This document shows positions 34,647 through 42,819 of a stretch of 64,000 nt of DNA, in pieces (the stretch's first letter is position 1; every line of letters starts with the position of its first letter). The notes below the pieces were generated by a model that saw only the letters and a program-made list of their open reading frames with translations, made no database searches and was not told where the DNA came from. The stretch is from positions 124,001 through 188,000 of the forward strand of contig NZ_CP091881.1 of assembly GCF_022163125.1 (NCBI RefSeq), read 5' to 3'. The translations under genes and the position numbers were made by a program. The DNA comes from Paenibacillus sp. HWE-109 (GTDB lineage Bacteria; Bacillota; Bacilli; Paenibacillales; NBRC-103111).

Positions 34647-35711
34647 TTACCCGAAGTGGCGCTTGGATTTCCACAGCACACCGCTTTTGAGAACACGAGC
34701 AATTTTACCGGTCATCAGCGTACGTTTACCCATAATCCCGAAACCGCTCTTCTTGCCGAGAGATCCAAGGGTGCCTCTTAGCTTTATTTTACCTAGACGC
34801 GGTGTGTCGCCTTTCCAAATCGCTTGCATGGCTTCGGCAATTTGCTTGCCTTGCGCTTGCGCAGCTTGGGCGCTCGGTGAGAATGGCAGTGAAGCGCAAT
34901 CCCCAACCACATACACTTCTGGATATTCGGCTATTTGGTGGTATTCATTTAGCACGATGCGACCTTGGCGGTCTTTGGGCACATTCAGCGCTTCGACAAT
35001 GGGATTAGGCTGAATGCCAGCTGTCCAAATCGTTGCATCTGTGCGAATAATTTCTTCTTGATTGTATAAATCCCCGCCATCCAAACGAACTAGCGAGACT
35101 TGTGGACGTAATTCAATATGATGCTCTGTCATCCATTCGCGCACGTATTGCTGTAGATTACTCGGGAACGCTGAGAGCAAGCTGGGCCCGCGATCAATCA
35201 AACGAATGTTCAGATCAGCCCGGCTTTCACGCAGTTCTGCTGCCATTTCTACACCACTTAGTCCACCGCCAATAATTGACACTTGTCCATAAGGGGCGAT
35301 GTTGTTAATGCGTTGATAGGTAGCACGTGTTTGTGCAAGTGTTTGGATACTGGATGAATATTCCTCTGCACCAATGATGCCATGATAACTGTCCACACAG
35401 CCCAGTCCGATGACTAACCAGTCATAAGTGATGGGCTCTTTGTCTGTGAAAGTAATCTGCTTGCTGTTCAAATCAACAGAAGAGACTTCTCCATACGTAA
35501 GAAGCAGCCGAGGGTCATCCGGATAAGCAACTCGAATATGAGTTTCAGCGATAGTTCCTGAAGCTAAGGCGTAATATTCTGTTTTTAGTCCTTGAAAAGG
35601 GCTCCGGTCGATCAATTCCAACACCGTGTCTTCCGGCAGATCCTTTTCCAACATGTTCAAGGCTATGGTCAGACCGCCATAACCTCCTCCAAGAATGACA
35701 AACTTTTTCAT
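34647..35711 (-). CDS. yutJ: NDH-2-like FAD/NAD(P) oxidoreductase (YutJ)
   Basis: About 354 residues. FAD-binding GGGYGG at the N-terminus, a second nucleotide motif IIGGGLSGVE near residue 163, the WTAGIQPNP and VVGDCAS segments, all typical of type II NADH dehydrogenase-like proteins. Synteny with nifU-like/yuzB supports YutJ. No membrane helix is obvious; NDH-2 enzymes bind the membrane peripherally and pass electrons to quinone. ATG 35711 is preferred to a TTG three codons upstream because the AAGGG site would be too close to the TTG. Confidence 0.9.
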   Translation of the reverse strand: MKKFVILGGGYGGLTIALNMLEKDLPEDTVLELIDRSPFQGLKTEYYALASGTIAETHIRVAYPDDPRLLLTYGEVSSVDLNSKQITFTDKEPITYDWLVIGLGCVDSYHGIIGAEEYSSSIQTLAQTRATYQRINNIAPYGQVSIIGGGLSGVEMAAELRESRADLNIRLIDRGPSLLSAFPSNLQQYVREWMTEHHIELRPQVSLVRLDGGDLYNQEEIIRTDATIWTAGIQPNPIVEALNVPKDRQGRIVLNEYHQIAEYPEVYVVGDCASLPFSPSAQAAQAQGKQIAEAMQAIWKGDTPRLGKIKLRGTLGSLGKKSGFGIMGKRTLMTGKIARVLKSGVLWKSKRHFG

Positions 35712-35755
35712 GCTATCCAATATCCCTTCTGAACAATATCTCTTCTCTAGTATGA

Positions 35756-36856
35756 CTAATAAACTTTGATTTCATTATAAAAGGTATCACGTTCAACAGG
35801 AACACGTCCTGCGCCTTGAATTAACCAAACCAGCTCATCGCGCGTAAGACCTTCAGGCGATAGAGCCCCTGCTGCATGCGAAATTTTCTCTTTCACGATG
35901 GTTCCATGCGCATCAGATGCTCCGAAGGTGAAGGACAGCTGTGTTAATTTGGTACCAATATTAATGAAATAAGCTTTAATATGAGGGAAGTTGTCGAGCA
36001 TCAATCGGCTAATCGCAATGGTTTTCAGCTCGTCCCAGGCAGGAACGCGTCGCTTGAGACCCGCATTCTTGCTTGCCGGTTGAATGGAATTCGGGATGAA
36101 GACAAGGAAACCTCCGGTTTCGTCTTGCAGTTCTCGCAGGAGGATCATATGGCGAATACGTTCTTCTTTGGTTTCGATAGAACCATACAGCATCGTTGCA
36201 TGTGTTTTCATGCCCAGTAGGTGGGCGTTGCGATGAACATCAAGCCATTCCTCAGAGGAAGCTTTTTCCACGTTCATTTTCGTGCGGTACCGTTCGGTCA
36301 GGATTTCGGCTCCTCCGCCTGGAAGCGTGGATAAGCCAGCATCCATCAGCGTTTTGAGGACATCGCGGTAGCTAAGTCCGCTGATCCGGGAGAAAAATTC
36401 AATTTCAGCCGCGGTGTGCGCCTTAATGGTTACATCCGGATAAGCTTGCTTCAATTGACGAATGCAATCCACATAATATTCAAAAGGCAAATGAGGGTTA
36501 TGCCCTTGACTGATATGAAACTCTCTGATTTCGGGATTGAAGTTCTCGGCTACATAATCCAACATTTGGCTCGGTGTGAGCGTGTAGGAGCCTTCTTCAC
36601 CTTCATCGCGGCGGAAATGACAAAAAGCACAATGCTCTTCACACACATTCGTGAAGTACAAGCTCATATTTTGGACAAAATAAACCTTGTTCCCGTTCAT
36701 TCGCGTATTTACTTTGTTTGCTAATTGACCAATAGTCAGTAGATCGTCGGACTCATACAAAAAGAGTCCATCTTCCATGCTAAGACGTTCGCCATTCTCA
36801 ACCTTCTCAGCAATCTCCGCCATCCGTTTGATGGGGTCTGTGGTGATCACACTCAT
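35756..36856 (-). CDS. mqnE: aminofutalosine synthase (radical SAM)
   Basis: 366 residues. The radical SAM cluster CEEHCAFC (CxxxCxxC, residues 72-79) is followed by HFRRDEGEEG, and the rest (HISQGHNPHLPFEYYVDCIRQ, FGASDAHGTIVKEKI) fits MqnE. It joins 3-enolpyruvyl-oxybenzoate-type precursor and SAM-derived adenosine to give aminofutalosine, an early step of the futalosine menaquinone route. MqnC and CofH relatives share the fold; the VYFVQNMSLYFTN lead-in favours MqnE. AGGAGG lies 6-7 bp before ATG. It is transcribed in the direction of yutJ with a 44-bp gap, so possibly cotranscribed. Confidence 0.85.
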   Translation of the reverse strand: MSVITTDPIKRMAEIAEKVENGERLSMEDGLFLYESDDLLTIGQLANKVNTRMNGNKVYFVQNMSLYFTNVCEEHCAFCHFRRDEGEEGSYTLTPSQMLDYVAENFNPEIREFHISQGHNPHLPFEYYVDCIRQLKQAYPDVTIKAHTAAEIEFFSRISGLSYRDVLKTLMDAGLSTLPGGGAEILTERYRTKMNVEKASSEEWLDVHRNAHLLGMKTHATMLYGSIETKEERIRHMILLRELQDETGGFLVFIPNSIQPASKNAGLKRRVPAWDELKTIAISRLMLDNFPHIKAYFINIGTKLTQLSFTFGASDAHGTIVKEKISHAAGALSPEGLTRDELVWLIQGAGRVPVERDTFYNEIKVY

Positions 36857-37124
36857 CCTAACTCCTCCTATGAATACAAAATAAAGCCCATACTGAATGG
36901 ACGCATAGAGCTCAGTAAGAATTCAATGCGCCTTGCGATGTGAGTGGCTCGCATACCTGTCAGCCAGTTCGGTTCAGGAATTCACACCCGTTTGATTCAT
37001 AAACGTACAAACCATCCCTTCTATTATAAACCTCCGCGTTGGGAGGGGCAACATCAGGATGATGAAGATAAATTGACAATCTACGAAATGATAGAAAATT
37101 TTCATTTATTTTCAGAAAATGTTA

Positions 37125-37153
37125 TTCCCAATATTAACAAATTCCTGTATACT
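37125..37153 (+). promoter_or_regulatory. promoter of the spo0E-like gene
   Basis: TTCCCA and TATACT with a 17-bp spacer, 44 bp before the start codon. The rest of the 340-bp gap back to mqnE holds a TTGACA at 37073 without a partner and no gene I can support. Confidence 0.5.
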
Positions 37154-37196
37154 ATTGCAATGTGATTACGTAGGGTTAAAAGGTGATTATATCGTG

Positions 37197-37373
37197 ATGC
37201 CATTTTTCGTGACCGAACCGCAGGAACGATTGAACATAGAAATCGAGCAGTTAAGAAGCCAGATGGTTTCCCTCGGCAACGCACATGGGTTTCTGCACCC
37301 AGATGTCCAACAGTGCAGCCGGGAGCTGGACCTGTTGCTCTTGCAGTACTACGCTTTGCGACCTAAGCAGTAA
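37197..37373 (+). CDS. Spo0E-family aspartyl-phosphate phosphatase
   Basis: 58 residues from ATG 37197 (AAAAGGTGA about 11 bp upstream; GTG 37194 is an alternative). NIEIEQLRSQMVSLGNAHGFLHPDVQQCSRELDLLLLQYY is a typical two-helix Spo0E hairpin with the SxELD motif (here SRELD). These small proteins dephosphorylate Spo0A-P and so delay sporulation. The length fits the family. Confidence 0.88.
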   Translation: MPFFVTEPQERLNIEIEQLRSQMVSLGNAHGFLHPDVQQCSRELDLLLLQYYALRPKQ

Positions 37374-37414
37374 AGAGCTGGCTATTCTGGTTACTGAACA
37401 CTACGCAGCTGCCC

Positions 37415-37443
37415 TTGAGCTATGCGTGGATTAGGAGTATACT
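37415..37443 (+). promoter_or_regulatory. promoter of the sufA-like gene
   Basis: TTGAGC and TATACT with a 17-bp spacer, about 80 bp upstream of ATG 37523. Confidence 0.55.
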
Positions 37444-37522
37444 TGAAAGTAAGCATTACAAATGCAAATGGATAATGCCAGTTTTCTTTTTAAAAGAGAA
37501 CTTCTAGGGAGGGATTTCCGTT

Positions 37523-37894
37523 ATGATTAACATTAGTGAATCAGCAACAGATAAAATTAAAGAACTTCTAGCATCTGAAGAATCATCGAACCTGTTCTTG
37601 CGTCTTGGCGTAAAAGCGGGAGGCTGTAGTGGTTTCTCCTACGGCATGGGCTTTGACGATGATCAGAAGGCTGACGATAAAGTATTTGACATACATGGTC
37701 TCAAAGTCGTAGTTGACGATGACAGCTCCAAATATTTGTACGGTGTTGAAATTGACTACACGGACGCAGGTATGGGCGGCGGGTTCTCCATTAACAACCC
37801 GAATGCAGTAGCATCGTGTGGGTGCGGCTCTTCCTTCAAAGTGAAGGATGAAGAGGGTTTGGTTGAGAAGTGCGACGATAAGGTTGAGGCTTAA
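37523..37894 (+). CDS. HesB/IscA/SufA-type Fe-S assembly protein (YutM-like)
   Basis: 123 residues with the three conserved cysteines: one in KAGGCSGFSYGMGF and two in the C-terminal CGCGSSF. A-type carriers deliver Fe-S clusters to target enzymes. GGGAGGG lies 9 bp upstream. Close to nifU-like, yuzB and yutJ, consistent with the Bacillus yut region. The C-terminal extension (KVKDEEGLVEKCDDKVEA) is repeated almost exactly at 41333-41494, where the 3' end of a second copy of the gene lies beyond an island of unrelated genes. Confidence 0.92.
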   Translation: MINISESATDKIKELLASEESSNLFLRLGVKAGGCSGFSYGMGFDDDQKADDKVFDIHGLKVVVDDDSSKYLYGVEIDYTDAGMGGGFSINNPNAVASCGCGSSFKVKDEEGLVEKCDDKVEA

Positions 37895-38001
37895 TACCAA
37901 AGATATTGAGAAGTGATTATGGATTGAGTGGGAAAATCGACAATCCGCAATCATTGAATTTACACAACCCTAGAAATACGATTTCTGGGTTGCGGATTAC
38001 G

Positions 38002-38053
38002 ACCTCCAAGCTTGTGTATGGTGCAAATACACTTGTCTTAGGAGGTTTTTTGT
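38002..38053 (+). terminator. terminator after the sufA-like gene
   Basis: ACCTCC-AAG-CTTGTGTAT pairs with ATACAC-TTGTCTT-AGGAGGT, then TTTTTT. A second stem (AACCCTAGAAAT/ATTTCTGGGTT) lies just upstream at 37964-37993. Confidence 0.75.
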
Positions 38054-38253
38054 TGTGTTAAAAAAGAAAGATCGAAGATTAAGAACCAGACAAAATTAAA
38101 TATCAACATTTTACGTTAATGGAGTCGTAGCTTTATATTCAAGATTGTTTGTACTGGATGCAAAATTGAAAGTACATGGTATAATCTTACTGTAAAGTTA
38201 GGTAATAACTCCTACCAATCAAACTTTACCCCACAAATGTTAGGAGATAGGCT

Positions 38254-38349
38254 ATGTCACTATTAAACAAACTGTTTGGTCAAAAACGTACAATTCTAAG
38301 CCCGACATTCGTAAATCAAAAGTGGAGAAGTATGGTAATGCAATTCTAA
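38254..38349 (+). CDS. short frame, possibly the truncated 5' end of a gene
   Basis: 31 codons from ATG 38254 with TAGGAG 7 bp upstream and an extended -10 promoter TGGTATAAT at 38177-38185. It reads MSLLNKLFGQKRTILSPTFV and then stops. A good promoter and binding site in front of so short a frame suggest the body of the gene was lost. Confidence 0.3.
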   Translation: MSLLNKLFGQKRTILSPTFVNQKWRSMVMQF

Positions 38350-38395
38350 CATCCTAAATGATGACACTAAGATTCAGTAAGAAATGGAGTAATTT

Positions 38396-39223
38396 ATGGG
38401 GAAATACCTTAGTTTTAGTCTCAATACAACTAAATTTTTGGGCAAAGAAGATTTGGTCAGATTTTTATTTTCTGAAATAGAAAAACTTCCGAAACAGCTT
38501 GTGCCTACAAAATATGAGATCAATAAATATAAAAACAAAGGCAAATTTTCCTTCGATAAACTTGAAGAAGTGATAGCCCAAGTTCCGGCTACTTATCTGT
38601 ATGAAGGATATGTACAAGTATATAAAATTAAAGATATATTTAATCTACGTTATATTTGGACAAAATGCCCCGAAGGTATGTATGAAAATAACCGCTACAT
38701 GGCAATTAATCGTGTGGATTTTTATCTAGCATGTAATGACTTAGATGTTTATGAGAACAAGGAATATTTTAATATATTGAGAGAAATGTGGCTAAATCTT
38801 TGCATAAAACTAGACGCTTTGTATGGTCAATGCAGTATAGATGACAATTCTTTAGGTAGCGGTTACAAAGGTTGGGGATTTGGCAAATGTATACCTAGAC
38901 TTCACTGGCAGACATATTTTAATAATGATTATAAAGAAGTGCTTAATATTAAAAAAGAAATAAATTCAGATAGATGTGAACTAGAATATTTAGATAACGG
39001 TGCGTTCATTCTAACTCTTAACGATCATCCAGTAAATTTAATTAAGCGCACTGACTTGGAAAGAGAAGTAGTCAAAAACTTAGGTAAAGAATACTTTTGG
39101 GATGAAAAAGATAAGTGGTCAAAGCCTAGCGGTGGATATAAAATGCCAAAATTGGATTTATCAGAAGTTGTTTATAAACCAAGTAAACATATAGTATTAA
39201 AAGTCCCGTATGATAGTCCATAG
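38396..39223 (+). CDS. orphan island gene, unknown function
   Basis: 275 residues from ATG 38396 with GGAG 8-9 bp upstream. Soluble, no signal, AT-rich codon use unlike the neighbours. Features: FYLACNDLDVYENKEYFNIL, then GWGFGKCIPRLHWQTYFNNDY and NGAFILTLNDHPVNL. The last part recalls immunity-type proteins such as Imm52, but that is only an impression. It is the first intact gene of the island inserted next to the sufA-like gene. Confidence 0.65.
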   Translation: MGKYLSFSLNTTKFLGKEDLVRFLFSEIEKLPKQLVPTKYEINKYKNKGKFSFDKLEEVIAQVPATYLYEGYVQVYKIKDIFNLRYIWTKCPEGMYENNRYMAINRVDFYLACNDLDVYENKEYFNILREMWLNLCIKLDALYGQCSIDDNSLGSGYKGWGFGKCIPRLHWQTYFNNDYKEVLNIKKEINSDRCELEYLDNGAFILTLNDHPVNLIKRTDLEREVVKNLGKEYFWDEKDKWSKPSGGYKMPKLDLSEVVYKPSKHIVLKVPYDSP

Positions 39224-39312
39224 ATTGGTGGGAGTATGTCTTATATAAATTCTTCTTTCATAAAGTGAGAGAAGGCGAATAGCATCAAATCAGACGCTCT
39301 AGGATTGTCCCT

Positions 39313-39411
39313 GAGCGTCTATTAATTCTAGACTATCTTTTGGACAAAGACGATTTCAAAGTAGTATACGGTAGAGTTCCATTATTCGACAAATGTTTAC
39401 TTATAAAGTGA
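39313..39411 (+). pseudogene. gene fragment between the two island genes
   Basis: An open stretch reading LDYLLDKDDFKVVYGRVPLF and ending in a stop, without a start or binding site. It looks like the 3' end of a lost coding sequence. An AGACGCTC/GAGCGTCT hairpin lies just upstream (39291-39320). Confidence 0.35.
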
Positions 39412-39465
39412 ATTAATTGTATATTTATTACAATTACAAAAAAATATATAGTGGGGGCTATTCTT

Positions 39466-40887
39466 ATGAAACTTCGAATCGAAAAATGGGCTGAGGAAAC
39501 CAAACCATTTAAGGAATCAGACTCTGCACATGATTTTTTTGAAGAATCTGTTCGTTGCTACAAAATTGGGGCTTATAAGTCTGCATTTGTTATGTCTTAT
39601 CTAGCATTTAAAACTATTGTAAGAAATAGAATATTAGAATGTCCTTATGGTAAAGAAGCTGTCAGTTCCAATCCAAATCCTTTGTTTTGGGAAAACGAAC
39701 TTATTAAGAAATTAGAGAATGATGATAGTTGGGAAAGCTCCTTAAATACTATTGTTGAAGCTTCTTGTGCGGATGAAAACAATAGAAAACCTATTGGTAT
39801 TTTACATTTTACTAATGGGGAACAGACAAAGTCAGCTTATAATTATTGGAGAGACATTAGAAATGATTGCGTACATGCAAAAAAACAAGTAACCATTGAT
39901 AGTTCAACCGTAGAATCTTTTTGGAATTACTTGATTGATAACTTGAATAAATTTTATGTCCTAGGTGGTGAGCAGTACACATTAAAAGAATTGGAAAATA
40001 TATATAAATACTATAGTTATCCTGATATAGTGAGTCCAGAAAGAGTAACCGCAATAATAAACGATTTAAACGTAACTATTAAGAAAAAATCCAAGAACTT
40101 CTTCCATGAATTATTTACTAATTTAAGAAAAAATGAGCCAAGTAAGCTATTAGTAAAGGAATCTAATATTACTTTTTGGAAGGATATACTTGAATCTAAA
40201 CATGAAAATATTATAGAAGGTATTATTGAAGAAATTTCAGCAACTCCATTTAATTTCTTTAACTTTTATAAATATTTCCCACAAGTACTCGAATTGGCTA
40301 TTTCGGTCGATTCAAAATTTATAGTGGAGAGATTATCAGATTGGTTATGTGAACCTTTCTATTTTTTAGATAATAATCAGAAGATGTTCTGGAAATTATT
40401 AGTCGAAACATTAGACAGGTATAATGGTATTTATTTCGATAAAATTTTATATCGTACCATCGCTTTAATCGCTTCCTTTGAACCAGACGAAAGAAAACTG
40501 CGGATACTTAACCAGAATAATATCTTCAAAAAATATATTTTTGAACAATCACCTTGGTTCTTTAAGACAGATTCAAATTCACAATATGATAATTATCATA
40601 AATTAGTTTCAGATGAATCTCATTACATAGAATGTTGTTTTAATTATTTAGACTGGGACATTGAGTGCATTAAAACCTTAAATTCCGCACTTGATAGCCT
40701 AGAATATAGTATGGCTTATAGAAGTAATCCTTCTTCATATTCTAATGGAAAAATTTATCAAGAAAGTTGCAAGCGTATTATTTGTAACAACAAAGAAAAA
40801 ATATTAAGTATTCCGAATGTCGATTTGTCGAACTACAATAGAATATCAAAGATAATTAATGAATGTGATTGTAGTAATAATGAATAA
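39466..40887 (+). CDS. orphan protein with N-terminal HEPN-like domain
   Basis: 473 residues from ATG 39466 (GGGGG about 10 bp upstream), strongly AT-rich. The first 140 residues are helical: DFFEESVRCYKIGAYKSAF, YLAFKTIVRNRIL and then YWRDIRNDCVHAKK, where RNDCVH (132-137) is an exact RNxxxH HEPN ribonuclease motif in the usual position at the end of the domain. The remaining 330 residues are helical and unrecognised, perhaps a sensor or partner-binding region. HEPN proteins of this layout occur in abortive-infection and other defence systems; no known partner (MNT antitoxin, Cas, helicase) is adjacent. It lies in the island between sufA-like copies. Confidence 0.72.
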   Translation: MKLRIEKWAEETKPFKESDSAHDFFEESVRCYKIGAYKSAFVMSYLAFKTIVRNRILECPYGKEAVSSNPNPLFWENELIKKLENDDSWESSLNTIVEASCADENNRKPIGILHFTNGEQTKSAYNYWRDIRNDCVHAKKQVTIDSSTVESFWNYLIDNLNKFYVLGGEQYTLKELENIYKYYSYPDIVSPERVTAIINDLNVTIKKKSKNFFHELFTNLRKNEPSKLLVKESNITFWKDILESKHENIIEGIIEEISATPFNFFNFYKYFPQVLELAISVDSKFIVERLSDWLCEPFYFLDNNQKMFWKLLVETLDRYNGIYFDKILYRTIALIASFEPDERKLRILNQNNIFKKYIFEQSPWFFKTDSNSQYDNYHKLVSDESHYIECCFNYLDWDIECIKTLNSALDSLEYSMAYRSNPSSYSNGKIYQESCKRIICNNKEKILSIPNVDLSNYNRISKIINECDCSNNE

Positions 40888-40957
40888 ATAAAACTCGTAT
40901 TTTATTCATAGCCAGACGCTATAGGAGTCAATCTTAGTGCTGTTTGATCTCTTAACA

Positions 40958-41205
40958 ATGAAGTCCAGTAGACAATGGTTAAAGTCCTTTACAGGTAGTT
41001 TTCAAGCACTTGAAACAACCGAACTAGGACAAGGTTTGCACCAGGAGATAAAGATTCCAATAGATAAGAAAAGCAGAATTGAGACAACATAAGCCTGAGG
41101 AAAGAAAAATTCACCCAAAAACAAGTAGCAAAGATTTTAGGTGTATCTCAAACAACAGTCTCAAACGTGGAAAGAAAATCCAAGAAAAAGAAATCAAAGA
41201 AATAA
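40958..41205 (+). pseudogene. decayed helix-turn-helix gene
   Basis: Two frames must be joined. The first reads MKSSRQWLKSFTGSFQAL and on to KIPIDKK; the second, after small shifts, reads FTQKQVAKILGVSQTTVSNV, a clear HTH. A one-base excess in an A5 run near 41108 separates LRQHKPEERK from this HTH. The original may have been a ParB/XRE-like DNA-binding protein of the island. Confidence 0.5.
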
Positions 41206-41237
41206 TACTTATATTATATAGCCTCATTGAACAACGC

Positions 41238-41273
41238 AAAGGAACCTTACTCGTCTTCGGTAAGGTTCCTTTT
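41238..41273 (+). terminator. terminator inside the island
   Basis: AAAGGAACCTTAC and GTAAGGTTCCTTT form a perfect 13-bp stem, followed by TTT. Ends the HTH remnant. Confidence 0.75.
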
Positions 41274-41332
41274 ATCTATACTTACCCCATGTCGTCAGCT
41301 TCAATACGCAGCCACATAACAACCAGCCCGCT

Positions 41333-41494
41333 TTTGTACGGTGTAGAAATTGACTACACGGACGCAGGTATGGGCGGCGGATTCTCCATCAACAACCCGA
41401 ATGCAGTAGCATCGTGTGGGTGCGGCCCTTCCTTCAAAGTGAAGGATGAAGAGGGACTGGTTGAGAAGTGCGACGATAAGGTAGAAGCTTAATA
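41333..41494 (+). pseudogene. second copy of the 3' end of the sufA-like gene
   Basis: 162 bp match 37735-37896 with eight differences. Seven are synonymous (for example GTT to GTA, GGG to GGA, ATT to ATC) and one changes Ser to Pro in the CGCG(S/P)SF site. It encodes YGVEIDYTDAGMGGGF and the CGCG motif but no start or N-terminal half. The synonymous bias means the sequence evolved for some time as part of a working gene before being cut off, so it is the end of a different allele and not a fresh duplication. It is followed by its own terminator. Confidence 0.88.
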
Positions 41495-41523
41495 AACTCT
41501 TTGCAATTGAGATGTTTTAAATG

Positions 41524-41569
41524 AGACTTTCTAATTGGTGGGCAACCACTGATTGGAAGGTCTTTTTTT
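41524..41569 (+). terminator. terminator of the second sufA-like 3' end
   Basis: GACTTTCTAATTGGTGG-GCAA-CCACTGATTGGAAGGTC stem with a seven-T tail. Confidence 0.75.
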
Positions 41570-41579
41570 AATATTATAC

Positions 41580-41844
41580 GTTTTGGAGTGAAAGCGGAGT
41601 TGCTCCAACTGCCTCGCGGGGACGTAAGGGAACTATGGTGCGCTATTCGAGCCAAAAGTGTCATTATCGGGAGGTTGAGGGAACTACAGTCCGCTATTTT
41701 GCTGTTTCATGGGAATTTCAATACTTTTTGTGGAAATAAGACCCTGTAGTTCCGCTATACCCTTCGTATGCCTACTTTTTGCCTAATTAGCGTCCTCCAG
41801 TTCCCTTACTGGGTGTTGCTGCTAAGAAGAGACGGATCTATCAG
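41580..41844. repeat. dispersed repeat, copy B (partner at 29033-29299)
   Basis: About 265 bp from GTTTTGGAGTGAAAGC to GAGACGGATCTATCAG, same orientation as copy A and roughly 85% identical. Located directly after the island-side terminator. Confidence 0.85.
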
Positions 41845-41932
41845 CAGCATGAGCGGAACCATTTGCGAACATGAAAGAATAGAATATATAGAAAGAAGAG
41901 TTAACTATAGAAGTGGAGTAGGAGGTGATGGA

Positions 41933-42613
41933 ATGGCCACAAGGCAAGCGTTTATTGACCTCATCGCGCCTATTGCGGTGAAACTTCGTTTAGAAGGTTC
42001 TCCGATTTATCCATCTGTGCGCATTGCGCAGGCGATTCTGGAGACGGGTGGAAGTGTGAACGCGTGGAATAACCTAGTCGGTTACAAAGTGGGCAGAGGG
42101 GTGCTGACACCTTATTGGCAAGGCGCTCACGTCTCAACGATTACGTGGGAAGTCATCGATGGCACGAGGCAGGATAACGTGCCTGGTGATTTTCGGGCGT
42201 ACCCCACGATTGAAGCGGGGTTTCGCGATCAGGATCTGCTATTTAGCTCGTCAAGATACGCCGGTGTTCGAACGGCAGATAGTCCAAGTGAGCAGGCACT
42301 AGCTTTATCCAACAGTGGATATGCCACGGACCCGGCCTATGCGCAGAAGCTAATGACCATCATTCAAACCAATCAGTTAACACAATACGATGAGGAGGTT
42401 GCAGACATGCTGGAGAAATTGCAGGAGCAAATCGAGGCGTTGCAAAACAAAGTTGCCGCTTTGGAAGGGCGAATGGCACTGGATACTATACCTGATTGGG
42501 CTGAGGCAGCAGTGAAAGCAGCTATTCAAGCAGGCTTAATCGACTCGCCGCAGAATGGCAGCTACGATTTCTATCGATTGTTAACCGTGCTGCATCGCAA
42601 GGGGATTGTTTAA
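41933..42613 (+). CDS. glucosaminidase-domain protein (FlgJ/LytD type)
   Basis: 226 residues. PSVRIAQAILETGGSVNAWNNLVGYKVG carries the catalytic Glu (ILETG) of GH73-type N-acetylglucosaminidases, and FRAYPTIEAGFRDQDLLF, RYAGV complete the domain. A coiled coil (MLEKLQEQIEALQNKVAALEGRM) and a short C-terminal helical tail (WAEAAVKAAIQAGL) follow, an arrangement seen in prophage and Paenibacillus lysins. No signal peptide is visible. GGAGGTGAT lies just upstream of ATG 41933. Confidence 0.85.
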   Translation: MATRQAFIDLIAPIAVKLRLEGSPIYPSVRIAQAILETGGSVNAWNNLVGYKVGRGVLTPYWQGAHVSTITWEVIDGTRQDNVPGDFRAYPTIEAGFRDQDLLFSSSRYAGVRTADSPSEQALALSNSGYATDPAYAQKLMTIIQTNQLTQYDEEVADMLEKLQEQIEALQNKVAALEGRMALDTIPDWAEAAVKAAIQAGLIDSPQNGSYDFYRLLTVLHRKGIV

Positions 42614-42621
42614 GGTCGAGT

Positions 42622-42678
42622 AAAAAAAAGGGCTGCGGGTGAAGTTAGGATACGATCCTAATACACCATGCGGCCTTT
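42622..42678 (-). terminator. terminator shared by the glucosaminidase and YqgQ-side small gene
   Basis: AAAGGGCTGCGGGTG pairs with CACCATGCGGCCTTT, with an inner TTAGGAT/ATCCTAA stem. On the minus strand eight T follow. The stem includes the last codons of the minus-strand gene ending at 42658. Confidence 0.7.
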
Positions 42679-42819
42679 AATTTTAACGTTTTCTCCATAT
42701 TTAGCTTGCATAAGCTTGCTTTGTTCCAACATAAATGAATAGATTTCTTTCAGACGGTTTTTACGAGGTTTAATCGTTTCTTTAATTTCTCCGTTTACTA
42801 CAATGTCATATACGAGCAT
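42658..42819 (-). CDS. small conserved hypothetical protein
   Basis: 53 residues, MLVYDIVVNGEIKETIKPRK..., starting at ATG 42819 with GGAGTG upstream. Two beta strands then a helix (LKEIYSFMLEQSKLMQAKYG). No family recognised. Convergent with the glucosaminidase gene. Confidence 0.65.
   Translation of the reverse strand: MLVYDIVVNGEIKETIKPRKNRLKEIYSFMLEQSKLMQAKYGENVKIKGRMVY

Noticed and set aside
36944..37165. 73-codon frame between mqnE and the spo0E-like gene
   Set aside because: It lacks a ribosome binding site, overlaps the spo0E promoter and has no recognisable family.
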